From Grimontia sedimenti (GTDB lineage Bacteria > Pseudomonadota > Gammaproteobacteria > Enterobacterales > Vibrionaceae), in contig NZ_JAALDL010000014.1 of the NCBI RefSeq assembly GCF_011045095.1, positions 1 through 64,000 of the forward strand: DNA of 64,000 bases, in the 5' to 3' direction. Position numbers and translations under genes: made by a program. Each line of letters opens with the position of its first letter. The first letter of the stretch is position 1. This document shows positions 38,870 to 47,458 of this stretch, in pieces. A model generated the notes under the pieces. The model had not been told where the DNA came from and did no database searches. It worked only from the letters and a program-made list of their open reading frames with translations.

Positions 38870-39994
38870 TTGGACAGATTTCTTGCGTGGTGGCAGCAAA
38901 GTGCTGAGGGATTCAATTTTGATTGGCTGGAACATATCGGTCTGATGCTGGGCGCGGCAGCCATTGCCTGGTTGGCGTGGAGACTGGTGTTTAGCAAGCT
39001 GGTGGAGGTGTCTAAGAAAACCCGAACCCAATGGGACACCATCGTACTGCAAGCCTTGAGCACACCAATCAGCGTGTTTATCTGGTTGTGGCCGTCGACG
39101 TTTGCCATTGGCAGCTTGATGGATGCGAGCGCGAAAGTCGGTACAGACTGGCTGAGCGTTTCCCGGCGCGTTCTGCTCATCGTTTTGATGCTCTGGGTCA
39201 TGCTGCGTTTGGTGAATGCTATCGAGGCGTACCTGTCCCAGTCGGATAAACGCGATCAGACCACAGTGTCCGCCATTGGTCATGTGATGCGCCTGTTACT
39301 TGCTTTCATCGGTGTGCTGACGCTGCTGCAAGAGTTTGGTATCAGCCTGACAGGTCTTCTCACCTTTGGTGGTGTCGGTGGCCTGATTGTCGGTCTGGCG
39401 GCGAAAGATTTGCTGTCGAACTTCTTCGGTGGCCTGATGATTTACTTCGACCGACCTTTTAGTGTTGGCGACTGGATTAACTCACCAGACCGAAACATAG
39501 AAGGTACGGTTGAGCGCATTGGCATGCGAATGACCATGATCCGCACGTTTGAAAGCCGCCCGCTTTATGTGCCGAATTCGGTGTTCAGTAATATCGTGGT
39601 TCAGAACCCGTCGCGGATGCGCAATCGCCGCATCAAAGAAACCATCGGTATCCGCTACAAAGATGCCGACAAAATGGGGGTAATCGTTGCCGATGTGAAA
39701 AAGATGCTGGAGACCCATCCGGACATCGAGCAGAACGCTACCCTGATGGTGAATTTTGATGCGTTTGCAGGTTCATCACTGAACTTTTTTATCTACACCT
39801 TCACCAAAACCATCAACTGGGCGAGATACCATGAAGTGAAGCAGGACGTGATGCTGAAAATTGTCGAGATTGTTCATGCACATGGTGCCGACTTTGCCTT
39901 CCCGACCCGCACCATCGCCTTTGACCGTGATGATGGCAGGGAAGCGCAGATCCCGCTCAATCCCGAATTGGCGCCAGCGCCGGACAAAAACTAG
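38870..39994 (+). CDS. Mechanosensitive channel of the MscS family
   Basis: 374 residues: four or five N-terminal helices, then the pore helix GGVGGLIVGLAAKDLLSNFFGG, followed by the cytoplasmic beta domain (FDRPFSVGDWI, the MscS hallmark) and alpha/beta vestibule. It is longer than MscS (286) and resembles the YnaI-like branch with two extra helices. Opens under membrane tension to relieve osmotic downshock. The start is TTG with GGAG upstream. Confidence 0.88.
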   Translation: MDRFLAWWQQSAEGFNFDWLEHIGLMLGAAAIAWLAWRLVFSKLVEVSKKTRTQWDTIVLQALSTPISVFIWLWPSTFAIGSLMDASAKVGTDWLSVSRRVLLIVLMLWVMLRLVNAIEAYLSQSDKRDQTTVSAIGHVMRLLLAFIGVLTLLQEFGISLTGLLTFGGVGGLIVGLAAKDLLSNFFGGLMIYFDRPFSVGDWINSPDRNIEGTVERIGMRMTMIRTFESRPLYVPNSVFSNIVVQNPSRMRNRRIKETIGIRYKDADKMGVIVADVKKMLETHPDIEQNATLMVNFDAFAGSSLNFFIYTFTKTINWARYHEVKQDVMLKIVEIVHAHGADFAFPTRTIAFDRDDGREAQIPLNPELAPAPDKN

Positions 39995-40010
39995 ACTGGC
40001 TCCAAGGTGC

Positions 40011-40034
40011 TCGGGCGGCTACAATGCCGCCCGA
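40011..40034 (+). terminator. Weak terminator after the MscS-like gene
   Basis: TCGGGCGG/CCGCCCGA stem with an eight-base loop and a short TTTCGT tail. It lies in the 62-bp gap before yhiN, so partial readthrough is likely. Confidence 0.5.
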
Positions 40035-40056
40035 TTTCGTGTAATGGGCAATAAAG

Positions 40057-41241
40057 ATGAAGCAGTATGATGTAGTGATCATTGGCGCAGGCGCAGCAGG
40101 CCTGATGTGTGCCGCGCAGGCAGGTAAGCGTGGTCGCAATGTGCTGGTGGTCGATAACGGCAAAAAACCGGGTCGGAAAATCCTGATCTCCGGCGGTGGC
40201 CGTTGCAACTTCACCAATTATGATGTCTCAGCTGCTAACTTCGTCTGCCGTAACAAGCACTTTCCGAAATCTGCACTGGCGCAATACAGCCAGTGGGATT
40301 TCTTCTCCATGGTCAACGAATACGGCATTGCGTGGGAAGAGCGCGAGCATGGCCAGCTGTTCTGTATCGATTCTGCCAAAGACATCGTTGAAATGCTGCT
40401 GAAAGAGTGCGACCTGCCGACCGTTGAACAGCGTTACCGCTGCGATGTGCATGATATCGAAAAGACAGAAGACGGCTTCACCCTGAAGCTGGATACGGAC
40501 ACGGTAAGCTGCCAGTCACTGGTGGTGGCAACCGGTGGTCTTTCCATGCCGAAGCTCGGTGCCACCCCGTTTGGCTACCAAATCGCCGAGCAGTTCGGGC
40601 TGGCACGTATACCGACGACTGCTGGTCTGGTGCCGTTTACCCTGCATGACAAAGACAAAGCGGCGTTTGCTGATTTGTCCGGTATCGCGATTCCAGTGAC
40701 CATCACCACCGAAAGCGGCGTGCTGTTTAAAGAAAACCTTCTGTTTACACACCGCGGTTTGTCTGGCCCTGTGGTCCTTCAGGTGAGCTCTTACTGGACG
40801 CCGGGCGAGAAAGTGGAGGTTAACCTGCTGCCGGACTTAGACGTGGTGGAAACCATCAACGCAATGCGTGACAAGCATCCGGCACAGAGCCTGAAAAACA
40901 GTTTGGCGCGACTACTGCCAAAGCGTCTGGTGGAAGCCATGATCGAACGTGGTGACATTCAGGATAAGCCTCTTAAGCAGCTAAACCCGAAAGACATTAC
41001 CGCGCTTGGCGATTACCTGCACCAGTGGCACATCGCGCCGAATGGTACCGAAGGCTACCGCACAGCAGAAGTGACGCTGGGCGGCGTGGATACTGATGAG
41101 CTTTCGTCGAAAACTATGGAAACCAAGAAAGTCCCAGGACTCTATTTTGTCGGTGAAGTGATGGATGTGTCCGGCTGGCTCGGTGGCTACAACTTCCAAT
41201 GGGCCTGGAGCTCAGGTTGGGTAGCAGGGCAGCATGTTTAA
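40057..41241 (+). CDS. yhiN: FAD-dependent oxidoreductase of the YhiN/BaiN family; transposon attachment gene
   Basis: 394-residue flavoprotein with the Rossmann motif VIIGAGAAGLMCAAQAG, the family block GRKILISGGGRCNFTN, and the conserved C-terminus GGYNFQWAWSSGWVAGQHV. The physiological reaction in proteobacteria is unknown; relatives include bile-acid 7-dehydroxylation reductases. The gene is intact: its TAA (41239-41241) overlaps the 5-bp target duplication of the Tn7-like element that follows. Highly conserved codons at the 3' end make it a good target, as glmS is for Tn7. Its original downstream terminator now lies about 16.4 kb away. Confidence 0.9.
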   Translation: MKQYDVVIIGAGAAGLMCAAQAGKRGRNVLVVDNGKKPGRKILISGGGRCNFTNYDVSAANFVCRNKHFPKSALAQYSQWDFFSMVNEYGIAWEEREHGQLFCIDSAKDIVEMLLKECDLPTVEQRYRCDVHDIEKTEDGFTLKLDTDTVSCQSLVVATGGLSMPKLGATPFGYQIAEQFGLARIPTTAGLVPFTLHDKDKAAFADLSGIAIPVTITTESGVLFKENLLFTHRGLSGPVVLQVSSYWTPGEKVEVNLLPDLDVVETINAMRDKHPAQSLKNSLARLLPKRLVEAMIERGDIQDKPLKQLNPKDITALGDYLHQWHIAPNGTEGYRTAEVTLGGVDTDELSSKTMETKKVPGLYFVGEVMDVSGWLGGYNFQWAWSSGWVAGQHV

Positions 41242-41245
41242 GCTG

Positions 41246-41268
41246 TGTAGTGACAATAAAGTTTGCCC
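41246..41268 (+). repeat. tnsA-proximal transposon end with TnsB-type site
   Basis: Terminal TGTAGTG followed by GACAATAAAGTTTGCCC, which is identical to the two sites at the far end. Only one clear copy is seen here before tnsA begins, fewer than the four overlapping sites of the Tn7 right end. Confidence 0.85.
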
Positions 41269-41274
41269 GTAAGA

Positions 41275-41294
41275 ATTAAGCTAATTAGCTTAAT
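41275..41294. promoter_or_regulatory. 20-bp perfect palindrome upstream of tnsA
   Basis: ATTAAGCTAATTAGCTTAAT is fully self-complementary. It lies between the terminal TnsB-type site and the start of tnsA, inside the only space available for the tns promoter. It is probably an operator or part of the end complex; no binding protein can be assigned. Confidence 0.6.
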
Positions 41295-41297
41295 GTA

Positions 41298-42146
41298 TTG
41301 AATTTCATTGGGTTCAGTGTGGGACACGGTAGAAAACTTAAGTCGCTAGAAGATTACCAGCGAGCTCTAAAGGGCAAATATGGTATTGGAGAAGGTTCCT
41401 CATATAAGCCCTGGTTGAGGATTCAAGACGTCAAGTCTAAAGGTAAACGTTCGTTAATCTATGGTAGGAAATCTCGAAGAGACCACCATATGATGTCTTC
41501 AATAGAAAGTGAATATTTTTATCTCGCTGAATTTTCAAATAATGTTCTTGATATCCGGGAACAATTCCCCCTCTTACCTCTCAATTTCACGCAGAAAATT
41601 GCGAAAAACTTAGGTGTAGAGCACCCAAAGCACCCTGAAACGAAAGAGCCGATCATCATGACAACGGACCAGTTGCTCACGATTGACTCTCCTCAAGGAA
41701 AGACATATCACGCAGTTTCTGTAAAGCCTGAAAAAGACTCAGACAATAGACGAGTGCTAGAAAAAATAGATATCGAGCGAGTATGTTGGGAGTTACTTGG
41801 CGTTAAGTTCAGATACTTTACAGGTAATGAACTAACCCGGATTCAAAGTAGCAACCTTCGCTGGGCGACATCCCCATTTCGTGAAAGCGCAATGAGTTTT
41901 TCTTGCGAACAGATTGATCATGCTCTTTGTGAAACTGCTGTTGGACAGTTTTTTATTGAAGACCTATGTAATCGACTAATTTCCTTGGAGATAGCTTCTA
42001 ACGAAGATGCCTTACTATTAATTCGCTATCTCATTGCAGAGAAGCTAATCGATGTAGATTTGTCGGTGAATATCCCTGAGTCTGGTCTGATTGACATTAA
42101 GTTTGTAACTCAAAGTTCGAGGGAGAATTTGTATGGAGCTTCCTAA
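41298..42146 (+). CDS. tnsA: TnsA-type transposition endonuclease
   Basis: 282 residues. It matches Tn7 TnsA in KPWLRIQDVKSKG, HHMMSSIESEYFY (catalytic Glu region), NVLDIREQFPLL, MTTDQLLT and the catalytic Lys in VSVKPEKD. TnsA makes the 5'-strand cuts at the ends so that, with TnsB, the element moves by cut-and-paste. The frame opens at TTG 41298; a GTG at 41319 gives MGHGRKLKS and may be the real start. The end overlaps the N-terminal tnsB frame by 14 nt. Confidence 0.92.
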   Translation: MNFIGFSVGHGRKLKSLEDYQRALKGKYGIGEGSSYKPWLRIQDVKSKGKRSLIYGRKSRRDHHMMSSIESEYFYLAEFSNNVLDIREQFPLLPLNFTQKIAKNLGVEHPKHPETKEPIIMTTDQLLTIDSPQGKTYHAVSVKPEKDSDNRRVLEKIDIERVCWELLGVKFRYFTGNELTRIQSSNLRWATSPFRESAMSFSCEQIDHALCETAVGQFFIEDLCNRLISLEIASNEDALLLIRYLIAEKLIDVDLSVNIPESGLIDIKFVTQSSRENLYGAS

Positions 42147-42195
42147 GAATGGCGTTTGGACTATCAAAGATTCCGACTTGGTTGAGGATGGTTAG
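42133..42195 (+). pseudogene. N-terminal piece of tnsB ended by an in-frame TAG
   Basis: An ATG at 42133 with a strong GGGAG seven bases upstream begins MELPKNGVWTIKDSDLVEDG and meets TAG at 42193-42195. The same frame then continues YRVLDILKDVECVILYPL straight into the main tnsB frame. This matches the N-terminus of Tn7 TnsB (VVLFDNDPYRILAIEDG), so the TAG interrupts a genuine N-terminal domain. The 14-nt overlap with tnsA is the expected operon junction. Confidence 0.8.
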
Positions 42196-42249
42196 TATCG
42201 TGTATTAGACATTCTGAAGGATGTTGAGTGCGTCATTCTCTACCCTCTT

Positions 42250-44268
42250 ATGAATACTTCAATAACGGTAAGGCCTCTTGCGGTTTCATTGGATGGTTTT
42301 CTTGAACTCGTTTTGAACCGCAAAGCCAAAAAATCAGAATATGTGTTACCAGCTCACCTTCTGGCTGATGAAGAGAGCATTCCTGAGGAACACATTGTTC
42401 GTCGAGATAAAAACTACAACCTTGTCAAAGGTATAGTTTCAGATAGAAGCTTCATTTTTGATTATGCTACCCAAAAACGATCACTTCAGCTCGCCAAATA
42501 CGCCAAAAAAGTCGGTGTGGAACGTAAGTCTTTAGCTCGATTGCTGACCAAATACTGGCGATATGGACAAAACAAAACGGCCCTGCTACCGGCGTTTTCA
42601 AAAAGTGGAGGACCAGGCAAAGAGAGGACCCCAAACTTTAAGCCATTAGGAGCACCAAAGCAGCGAAGGACTATATCTGTAGAGAGATCTGCCAAGTTTA
42701 TAGTGAGAGAAAAAGACAAACGTCATTTCAAAAAAGCTATTCAAAAGTACCACCTGAAAGAGTCAGGACTCTCGTTGGCAAAAACCTATGAAAATTTGCT
42801 GAAGGATAGCTATTCCAAGGAAGTGGTTTTTGCTATCGCATGCGAACGAGCACCCTTGGTACCCACTCTTAGGCAGTTCAGATATTGGTGTGAAAAACTG
42901 TTTAGCCGGGAGCAAATTATTAAAGAACGAACGTCGGAGAATGGCTATTTAAGAAACAAACGGGGAGTATTGGGGAGTATTACCGATAGAAGCTACCTAC
43001 CAGGTACTCACTTTGAAATTGATGCGACAGTTGCCGATGTACATATCGTCTCTGAGTTAGGCGCCCAGTATGTGTTGGGGCGACCAACAATTTATATTGT
43101 GGCGGACAGAGCGAGTCGAATGATCGTTGGTATGCATGTATCCCTCTATCATGCTTCGTGGCGCGCGGCACGGCAGGCGCTGGTAAATTGCTTCTTACCA
43201 AAGTCGGCTTATTGCAAGAGTTTTGGTATAGATATTAAAGACTCAGAGTGGCCCTGTGCACATATCCCAGCAGAGTTAGTTTGTGATAATGGAGAGATGA
43301 TTGGTGTAAAGCCAAATGAAGCGCTGACACCGATGACCGAACTGTCGTTTACGCCACCATATAGACCTGACTGTAAGGGAGTTGTAGAGAAGCGATTCGA
43401 CATTCTCAACAAAGAAGTGATTCATGAGCTGTCTGGTACAACAAGAGGTGGGCAGGTCATTAGAGGGAGTCGAGACCCAAGAAAAGACGCAATTTATACC
43501 CTCAAAGAAGTGACAGCCGAGATCATCAAAGCGGTACGAGAACACAACAGCTCGATTCTTGATAATTTAGCTTTTTCTAGCCCATTTTTAATAGAAAATG
43601 ATTTGACGCCTACCCCACTTAACTACTGGAAAATCCACATTTCCAAGCACAAACATGAGCTTCAATCAGCAAATAGCGATGAAGTGATCGCTAGATTACT
43701 CCCCTCAGCAGAAGTCAGTATGACACGAAGCGGAATCTACTTTAACGGGATGTACTACTCTTGCGCTGAAGTTGAAGAGCTCAATTTAGCCTCTGTTGCT
43801 AGGTCATCGGGACAGTGGAGACTAGAGGCCCGAATTGATGAAAATACCACTAACTATATCTATGTTCGGTTAGACAAAAATAAAGGCTTTACGCGATGCC
43901 ACCTTTTGCCTCGGAGTCGAATGCTGGCTAACAAATCTATGTTTGAGTCGGCTTTCATCAAAGATTGGCTAGACACCAAAAAAGAGCTAACACCAATCAC
44001 TACGACCTCAATTGAAGATCACAAGCATCGGCAGGAGGTAACTCGTAACGCCAAGCGCAGAAATACGGACGCTGAGAAAGTAACGTTTAAGGATAAAACC
44101 AGCAATATCCGTCAGCGCAGGAAAGAAGAACTCTCAGCGACCACTAATGCGCTTGCATCATCGCTGGGAGACTCAACGAGGGACGAAACGCTAAAGCCCA
44201 CCTTCAATGATGACAAAGTTATCTCACTACCCAAAGGTAGGAAAAGAAGAACGGGGCGAGGTGAGTAA
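42250..44268 (+). CDS. tnsB: TnsB-type DDE transposase, N-terminally interrupted
   Basis: 672 residues from the ATG at 42250. The DDE catalytic triad is present: Asp in HFEIDATVADV (about 257), Asp in ELVCDNGEMIGV (about 342) and Glu in CKGVVEKRFDILN (about 377). An N-terminal helix-turn-helix region and a C-terminal TnsC-interacting tail rich in Lys/Arg are present. TnsB binds the ends and joins the 3' ends to the target. The ATG at 42250 lacks a good ribosome site; the natural start appears to be 42133, separated by a TAG at 42193. If re-initiation fails the element would be immobile. Its stop overlaps tnsC by 1 nt. Confidence 0.92.
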   Translation: MNTSITVRPLAVSLDGFLELVLNRKAKKSEYVLPAHLLADEESIPEEHIVRRDKNYNLVKGIVSDRSFIFDYATQKRSLQLAKYAKKVGVERKSLARLLTKYWRYGQNKTALLPAFSKSGGPGKERTPNFKPLGAPKQRRTISVERSAKFIVREKDKRHFKKAIQKYHLKESGLSLAKTYENLLKDSYSKEVVFAIACERAPLVPTLRQFRYWCEKLFSREQIIKERTSENGYLRNKRGVLGSITDRSYLPGTHFEIDATVADVHIVSELGAQYVLGRPTIYIVADRASRMIVGMHVSLYHASWRAARQALVNCFLPKSAYCKSFGIDIKDSEWPCAHIPAELVCDNGEMIGVKPNEALTPMTELSFTPPYRPDCKGVVEKRFDILNKEVIHELSGTTRGGQVIRGSRDPRKDAIYTLKEVTAEIIKAVREHNSSILDNLAFSSPFLIENDLTPTPLNYWKIHISKHKHELQSANSDEVIARLLPSAEVSMTRSGIYFNGMYYSCAEVEELNLASVARSSGQWRLEARIDENTTNYIYVRLDKNKGFTRCHLLPRSRMLANKSMFESAFIKDWLDTKKELTPITTTSIEDHKHRQEVTRNAKRRNTDAEKVTFKDKTSNIRQRRKEELSATTNALASSLGDSTRDETLKPTFNDDKVISLPKGRKRRTGRGE

Positions 44269-45686
44269 TGAGAGTGGAACAAGCCGTTTATCGGGATGCT
44301 ATATTGCCAGAACATCAAGGCAACCCGCTTATTGAAGCACTTCCTCCAAAGCTTCCTTGGGAAGAGGTGATGGAAGTATTTAGTCATTACCCTGAATATT
44401 CAGAAGAAATAGCCGATCATCCTGACCCTTTAGTTCGTGACGAATACCTAAATCGCATTGAGGAAATCAGGCAGCCGCTGACTGATTATCAAATGTGTTT
44501 TAGGGCTGTAGAAAGAGCGATAAAAAAAGGTTATTCAACGAAGAACCCTCTTACCCCAACAACTGCTCAGTACCTACATTACTTGGTAGATGAAAGGCCT
44601 GATATTGAACCCAGAACAGGGTTCTTTGAGCCAAAGGGAGATGGGCTCACGCTCATTGGGGATAGTGGTGTTGGCAAAACATCAATGGTTGAGCAAGTGC
44701 TGGGATATTTTCCCAATGTTATAGAACACAGCGCCTATCAAGGTAAATCACTAGTACTTACAAAACAGGTCGTTTGGATAAAAGTAGATTGCCCTAGCAA
44801 TTCTAGTGTCAGGGATTTGTGTGAAGAAATACTGTCGACGTTAGACCTCACTCTTGATAGAGAAAAAACAAAACCCGCAGGAACGATTGGTGCCCTGGTT
44901 CGGCAATTGGAGCAATGCATAAAAGTTAGTTTTCTTGGCATGCTAGTGATTGATGAAATGCAAAACCTTCAATTCAAGCGAACCGGTGGAGAAAACAACT
45001 TGCTCCGTTTTTTACATCGTTTAGTCAATAAGCTTGGTGTCCCTCTTTTCTTTGTCGCCAATCCCCCCTTTGATGTGTCGCTAGTGAAAGAACTAAAAGC
45101 TGCCCGTCGCGCTGAAAGTGGTTATCACCACACCATGTCTGTGTTGGGTCGGAAAAGTGTTTCCTGGAATGCGTTTGTTGAACAGCTTTGGAACTACCAA
45201 TGGACCAAGGTTTACACTGAATTGTCTGATGAGCTCAATGATGCCCTCCATAGGCTTTCTGTCGGTAATATAGATATGGCGAGCCGCACATATCGAGAGG
45301 CGCAACGATTAATTATTGGTTCGTATGATGAGCGCATTACCGTTGCGACTTTAGAATCCGGAAATCAAGTGGCTTGTGGGCTATCAAGACAAACCAATGA
45401 AGTTAAAGAGCTTCGAGATGAACTGGTTTTGCCTAAAGGGAAGCAGCGTAAGGTGAGAAAAGCTGAAAAAACGGCAGTAACTAAAGTCGATAAAACAGGC
45501 GATATTACGAAGCCACAACATCCCGAATTTGCCTCACAACTTATAGAGCTTTTAGGTGCAGTAGATTTACATAGTCGGATTAAAGACCCAGATCTTTTCC
45601 AACAAGCGGCTGATGCTGAAAATCCACTACAGTATTTGCGAACAAAAGGCGTGCTACAGGACGATCCGTTCTCAGAATTGTCCTAA
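44268..45686 (+). CDS. tnsC: TnsC-type AAA+ transposition regulator
   Basis: 472 residues. Walker A is LIGDSGVGKTSMVEQVL (about 126-142) and Walker B GMLVIDEMQNLQF. It conveys target information from TniQ/TnsD proteins to the TnsAB transposase and gives target immunity. It is translationally coupled to tnsB (TAATG). The AAA core is conserved with an extended C-terminus of about 100 residues rich in Lys. Confidence 0.93.
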   Translation: MRVEQAVYRDAILPEHQGNPLIEALPPKLPWEEVMEVFSHYPEYSEEIADHPDPLVRDEYLNRIEEIRQPLTDYQMCFRAVERAIKKGYSTKNPLTPTTAQYLHYLVDERPDIEPRTGFFEPKGDGLTLIGDSGVGKTSMVEQVLGYFPNVIEHSAYQGKSLVLTKQVVWIKVDCPSNSSVRDLCEEILSTLDLTLDREKTKPAGTIGALVRQLEQCIKVSFLGMLVIDEMQNLQFKRTGGENNLLRFLHRLVNKLGVPLFFVANPPFDVSLVKELKAARRAESGYHHTMSVLGRKSVSWNAFVEQLWNYQWTKVYTELSDELNDALHRLSVGNIDMASRTYREAQRLIIGSYDERITVATLESGNQVACGLSRQTNEVKELRDELVLPKGKQRKVRKAEKTAVTKVDKTGDITKPQHPEFASQLIELLGAVDLHSRIKDPDLFQQAADAENPLQYLRTKGVLQDDPFSELS

Positions 45687-45725
45687 AATTATCGTCATCA
45701 CTTCAGCAAGAGTGGGGCAAACGCA

Positions 45726-46268
45726 GTGCTCCCAGCAAGGTTGCCTGGTGAATCGCTTTTTAGTCGGATCTCACGAGGGCATGCGATATCGGGGTTAACC
45801 AAAAGCCAATACCTAGAAACGGTACTCGGCAACGGACGCTTGCGCGTCCACCCCTTCCTCGCTGCAAACATTGGCGTCATTACTTCACTTACCACTGAAA
45901 GTAAGAAAGACCTTATTCGACATCAAACGTTGTCTCCTCTTTTTGCTTACTTCTTACCGCAACACCATGACTTGCTGTATTCATCTCAATCTTCACTGCA
46001 GCAGGTTACTAGGGCCTGTCAGTTTTCCGCTTGGAGAGGAAACGAAGCGCTGTCAGTTAAAAGTTGCCCGTTATGCCTGTGTGAAGATATCCGTGAACAC
46101 GGTGTCAGTTATTGGCATGTTGTTCATCAAATCCCGGGAGTAGAGGCTTGTTACAAGCATGGTGTATGGCTTTGTTATCACCCCCTTTCTGGACGTTCCC
46201 ACCTGAATGAAGCCCCCTTTCTTTTGCAAAAAGTGAAGGTGTTACGCCATGCAGCCAAACAGCAATGA
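45726..46268 (+). CDS. tnsD: TnsD (TniQ family), N-terminal part of a split gene
   Basis: 180 residues from a GTG start. It has the TniQ opening LPARLPGESLFSRISRGHAI and the zinc-finger block SCPLCLCEDI ... VEACYKHGVWLCYHPL, as in Tn7 TnsD. It stops at TGA in ATGA, where the next frame begins. The two parts together (about 515 residues) equal Tn7 TnsD (508), so this is one gene broken by a -1 type frame change. TnsD proteins bind the attachment gene; here that would be the yhiN 3' end. Confidence 0.85.
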   Translation: MLPARLPGESLFSRISRGHAISGLTKSQYLETVLGNGRLRVHPFLAANIGVITSLTTESKKDLIRHQTLSPLFAYFLPQHHDLLYSSQSSLQQVTRACQFSAWRGNEALSVKSCPLCLCEDIREHGVSYWHVVHQIPGVEACYKHGVWLCYHPLSGRSHLNEAPFLLQKVKVLRHAAKQQ

Positions 46269-47272
46269 ACTTTGCCAAGTTTGCAAAGAGAAGGTTTAAC
46301 GACATAAAAAAGTACCCGTCTGAAAGTACGGGGGACTATCTTGAGTGCCTTGAGAAAAGTGGTTTTGTAACCAGCGCTAGATCTATCAGGACAAAAGAAC
46401 TGGTAAGCCAACTTACAGATATTTGCGTCGATATTTTGCCCATCGATAGTCCTTACATGCCGCCGTTGTCTCGTGAAAATCAATACTGGTCGTCGGTGCT
46501 TCATGGAAAATATAGCCAGCCTCCCTTTAAGCACCTCGTATTGGAATTTTTGTTAAATCGAGACAAAGGTACACACGCTTCGCCGCCCACAATCATGCCA
46601 GCTACTCAAACCGACAACATAGAAACACATTGCCTAGCTCTGCTTGAACAGGGACTATCACTTTCAGAGGTGGGGCGACAGATACTAAAAAGTCGATGCT
46701 ATGTGAAAGGCGTTGCGATGAAATTTGGTATCAACCACCACCTCAAACCCAAAAAAATCACCCAAGCTATCCAAGAAAAAATTAAAGCGTTGGCTTATAA
46801 AGGATTCCACCGAAAGGCAATTGCAGAAGCACTCGGTTTTTCTACGGGGAGTGTTGAGATGATTATTTCAGCAACCGAAGGGCTGGTTGATTGGCGCAAG
46901 CAATGTCGATTTGAATCTAAAAAGCGTCGCTACAAATGCCAAATTCTGAGATTTACACAAAGTCATCCAAATGCGATTAGGCAGGACATAAAGAAGCATT
47001 GCGAGGCAGCCTTCTTCTGGCTATATCAGCACAGACGAGAATGGTTAAACGCCAACCTACCAGCTGCTAATAAAACGGTGCATATCGATAGAGTAGATTG
47101 GGCAGTAAGAGATGCAGACCTTTCTCTCCGAGTGAGCGCCTTGTTGCTCAAGTATGAAATAGCCAGCCGCACCGAATTAGACCGCATACTGGGTTCACAT
47201 GGCTGGCTTATTGCCAAAAAAGACAGACTGCCTAAAACGATGAATATTTTGAAGCAATTCAAGCTTATTTGA
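46265..47272 (+). CDS. tnsD: TnsD, C-terminal DNA-recognition part of a split gene
   Basis: 335 residues beginning MNFAKFAKRRFNDIKKYPS. The sequence continues the TnsD fold: helical region, then LSEVGRQILKSRCYVKGVAM and AIAEALGFSTGSVEMII HTH-like blocks, then WLYQHRREWLNANLP and VDWAVRDADL, which resemble the Tn7 TnsD C-terminus (WLYRHDRDWL; RVDWNQRDRI). It overlaps the first part by ATGA, so coupled translation could yield two subunits. No ribosome site of note and no canonical slippery heptamer. Confidence 0.8.
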   Translation: MNFAKFAKRRFNDIKKYPSESTGDYLECLEKSGFVTSARSIRTKELVSQLTDICVDILPIDSPYMPPLSRENQYWSSVLHGKYSQPPFKHLVLEFLLNRDKGTHASPPTIMPATQTDNIETHCLALLEQGLSLSEVGRQILKSRCYVKGVAMKFGINHHLKPKKITQAIQEKIKALAYKGFHRKAIAEALGFSTGSVEMIISATEGLVDWRKQCRFESKKRRYKCQILRFTQSHPNAIRQDIKKHCEAAFFWLYQHRREWLNANLPAANKTVHIDRVDWAVRDADLSLRVSALLLKYEIASRTELDRILGSHGWLIAKKDRLPKTMNILKQFKLI

Positions 47273-47458
47273 CCTTCCGCCTCTCTGTTTCCCCCCTTAA
47301 TTGGCCAGCGTTCGTGTCTCATTGTGGATGAAAGTTTGTTCAAACTGCGTACAGCCTTTGAATTCAGTCGTAGTGAGAGAGTCATCAATGCAGTAAAATT
47401 AGGTACAACTTTTCATGCATTCAGACATGACCTCTCGACCAATTCAAAGAGAAACCAA

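Noticed and set aside
46255-46275. Programmed -1 frameshift in tnsD
   Set aside because: No X XXY YYZ heptamer or downstream pseudoknot is apparent at the junction. Coupled re-initiation or mutation is simpler.
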